DNA of 41,971 nt from an uncultured Bulleidia sp. GTDB taxonomy: Bacteria > Bacillota_I > Bacilli_A > Erysipelotrichales > Erysipelotrichaceae. The notes under the pieces were generated by a model. It was given only the letters and a program-made list of their open reading frames with translations. It was not told the origin of the DNA and did not search any database. Position numbers and translations under genes: made by a program. Positions 41,805-41,971 of this stretch are shown here, piece after piece. The stretch covers positions 1-41,971 of the forward strand of contig CAKVLT010000012.1 of assembly GCA_934757945.1 (NCBI GenBank). The letters run 5' to 3'. How positions within the stretch are numbered: the first letter of the stretch is position 1; each line of letters starts with the position of its first letter.

Positions 41805-41971
41805 TTATTTATTCTGAAGTGTCTTTTGAATCTTCTGGATTTCGTCTTCACTTAATGCAGTGTATTTCTGAATAATTTCCACAGGCAAATGATCTTCCAG
41901 CATTCTCTTACAGGTCTCTATTGCTTTTTTCTGCTCACCTATTTTCTCTCCTTCTTTCTTTAATGTTTCAC
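41805..41971 (-). CDS. C-terminus of a probable Rpn/PD-(D/E)XK nuclease-family protein (cut by window edge)
   Basis: The open frame enters from the right edge and stops with TAA at 41807-41805. The 54 visible residues are Lys/Glu-rich (ETLKKEGEKIGEQKKAIE), then MLEDHLPVEIIQKYTALSEDEI. This tail is typical of Rpn family recombination-promoting nucleases and related transposase-like PD-(D/E)XK proteins. Their catalytic domain lies N-terminal, outside the window, so the assignment is from the tail only. These proteins are often encoded in multiple copies in gut Bacillota. Confidence 0.6.
   Translation of the reverse strand, partial: ETLKKEGEKIGEQKKAIETCKRMLEDHLPVEIIQKYTALSEDEIQKIQKTLQNK

Overview
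The window looks like the chromosome of a low-GC Gram-positive gut commensal of the Bacillota, most plausibly of the Erysipelotrichia type. This rests on A/T-rich third positions, strong AGGAGG-type ribosome sites, several PTS sugar systems with PRD and GntR/UTRA regulators, a CcpA-type cre palindrome and a Gram-positive type IV pilus locus. No rRNA or tRNA gene was recognised, so the assignment is inference.

Layout. Positions 1-4369 are a scrambled accessory junction: the tail of a membrane protein, a frameshifted DNA-binding protein tail with a 12-nt tandem repeat, a Fic AMPylase-type gene between two almost identical terminator hairpins, a gene-free stretch of short repeats in both orientations, and an IS200/IS605-type element (tnpA, tnpB, right-end omegaRNA-like hairpin). 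The element abuts the first 50 codons of a broken 6-phospho-beta-glucosidase gene. Next come an intact paralogous 6-phospho-beta-glucosidase, a glmM / phosphoglycerol-transferase / membrane-protein group (cell envelope), pepC, and a divergent P-loop protein of the PEPCK/HPr-kinase type.

Positions 12.8-19.2 kb hold a mannose-family PTS (IIA-IIB-IIC-IID, minus strand). It faces a SIS-domain sugar isomerase/deglycase and a GntR/UTRA regulator (plus strand) across a 536-bp control region with a perfect cre site and a 14-bp inverted repeat at the promoters. This resembles the known PTS plus SIS-deglycase modules for Amadori compounds or amino sugars; the substrate here is not proven.

Positions 19.3-32.7 kb, about a third of the window, form one minus-strand type IV pilus-like operon. 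Its transcription order is a 2,819-residue prepilin-like giant protein, four small pilin-like proteins, a prepilin peptidase, then PilM-, PilN- and PilO-like proteins. The giant has a classical prepilin N-terminus fused to GLUG-type repeats, Ig-like domains, InlB-type repeats and an unrecognised C-terminal domain. No PilB/PilT ATPase or PilC platform gene is present here. I regard this as the most interesting system in the window: a pilus whose minor pilin appears to be a giant modular adhesin.

Positions 32.8-41.6 kb hold a LicR-type PRD regulator and, on the other strand, a fused IIB-IIC PTS permease followed by a metallo-beta-lactamase-fold hydrolase, a DUF1593 nucleoside-hydrolase-like protein and an AEC-family transporter. 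An unrelated DUF4143-type ATPase gene sits between regulator and permease. Near-identical palindromes lie upstream of both the regulator and the permease and are probably the regulator's sites. The right edge carries the C-terminus of a probable Rpn/PD-(D/E)XK-type protein.
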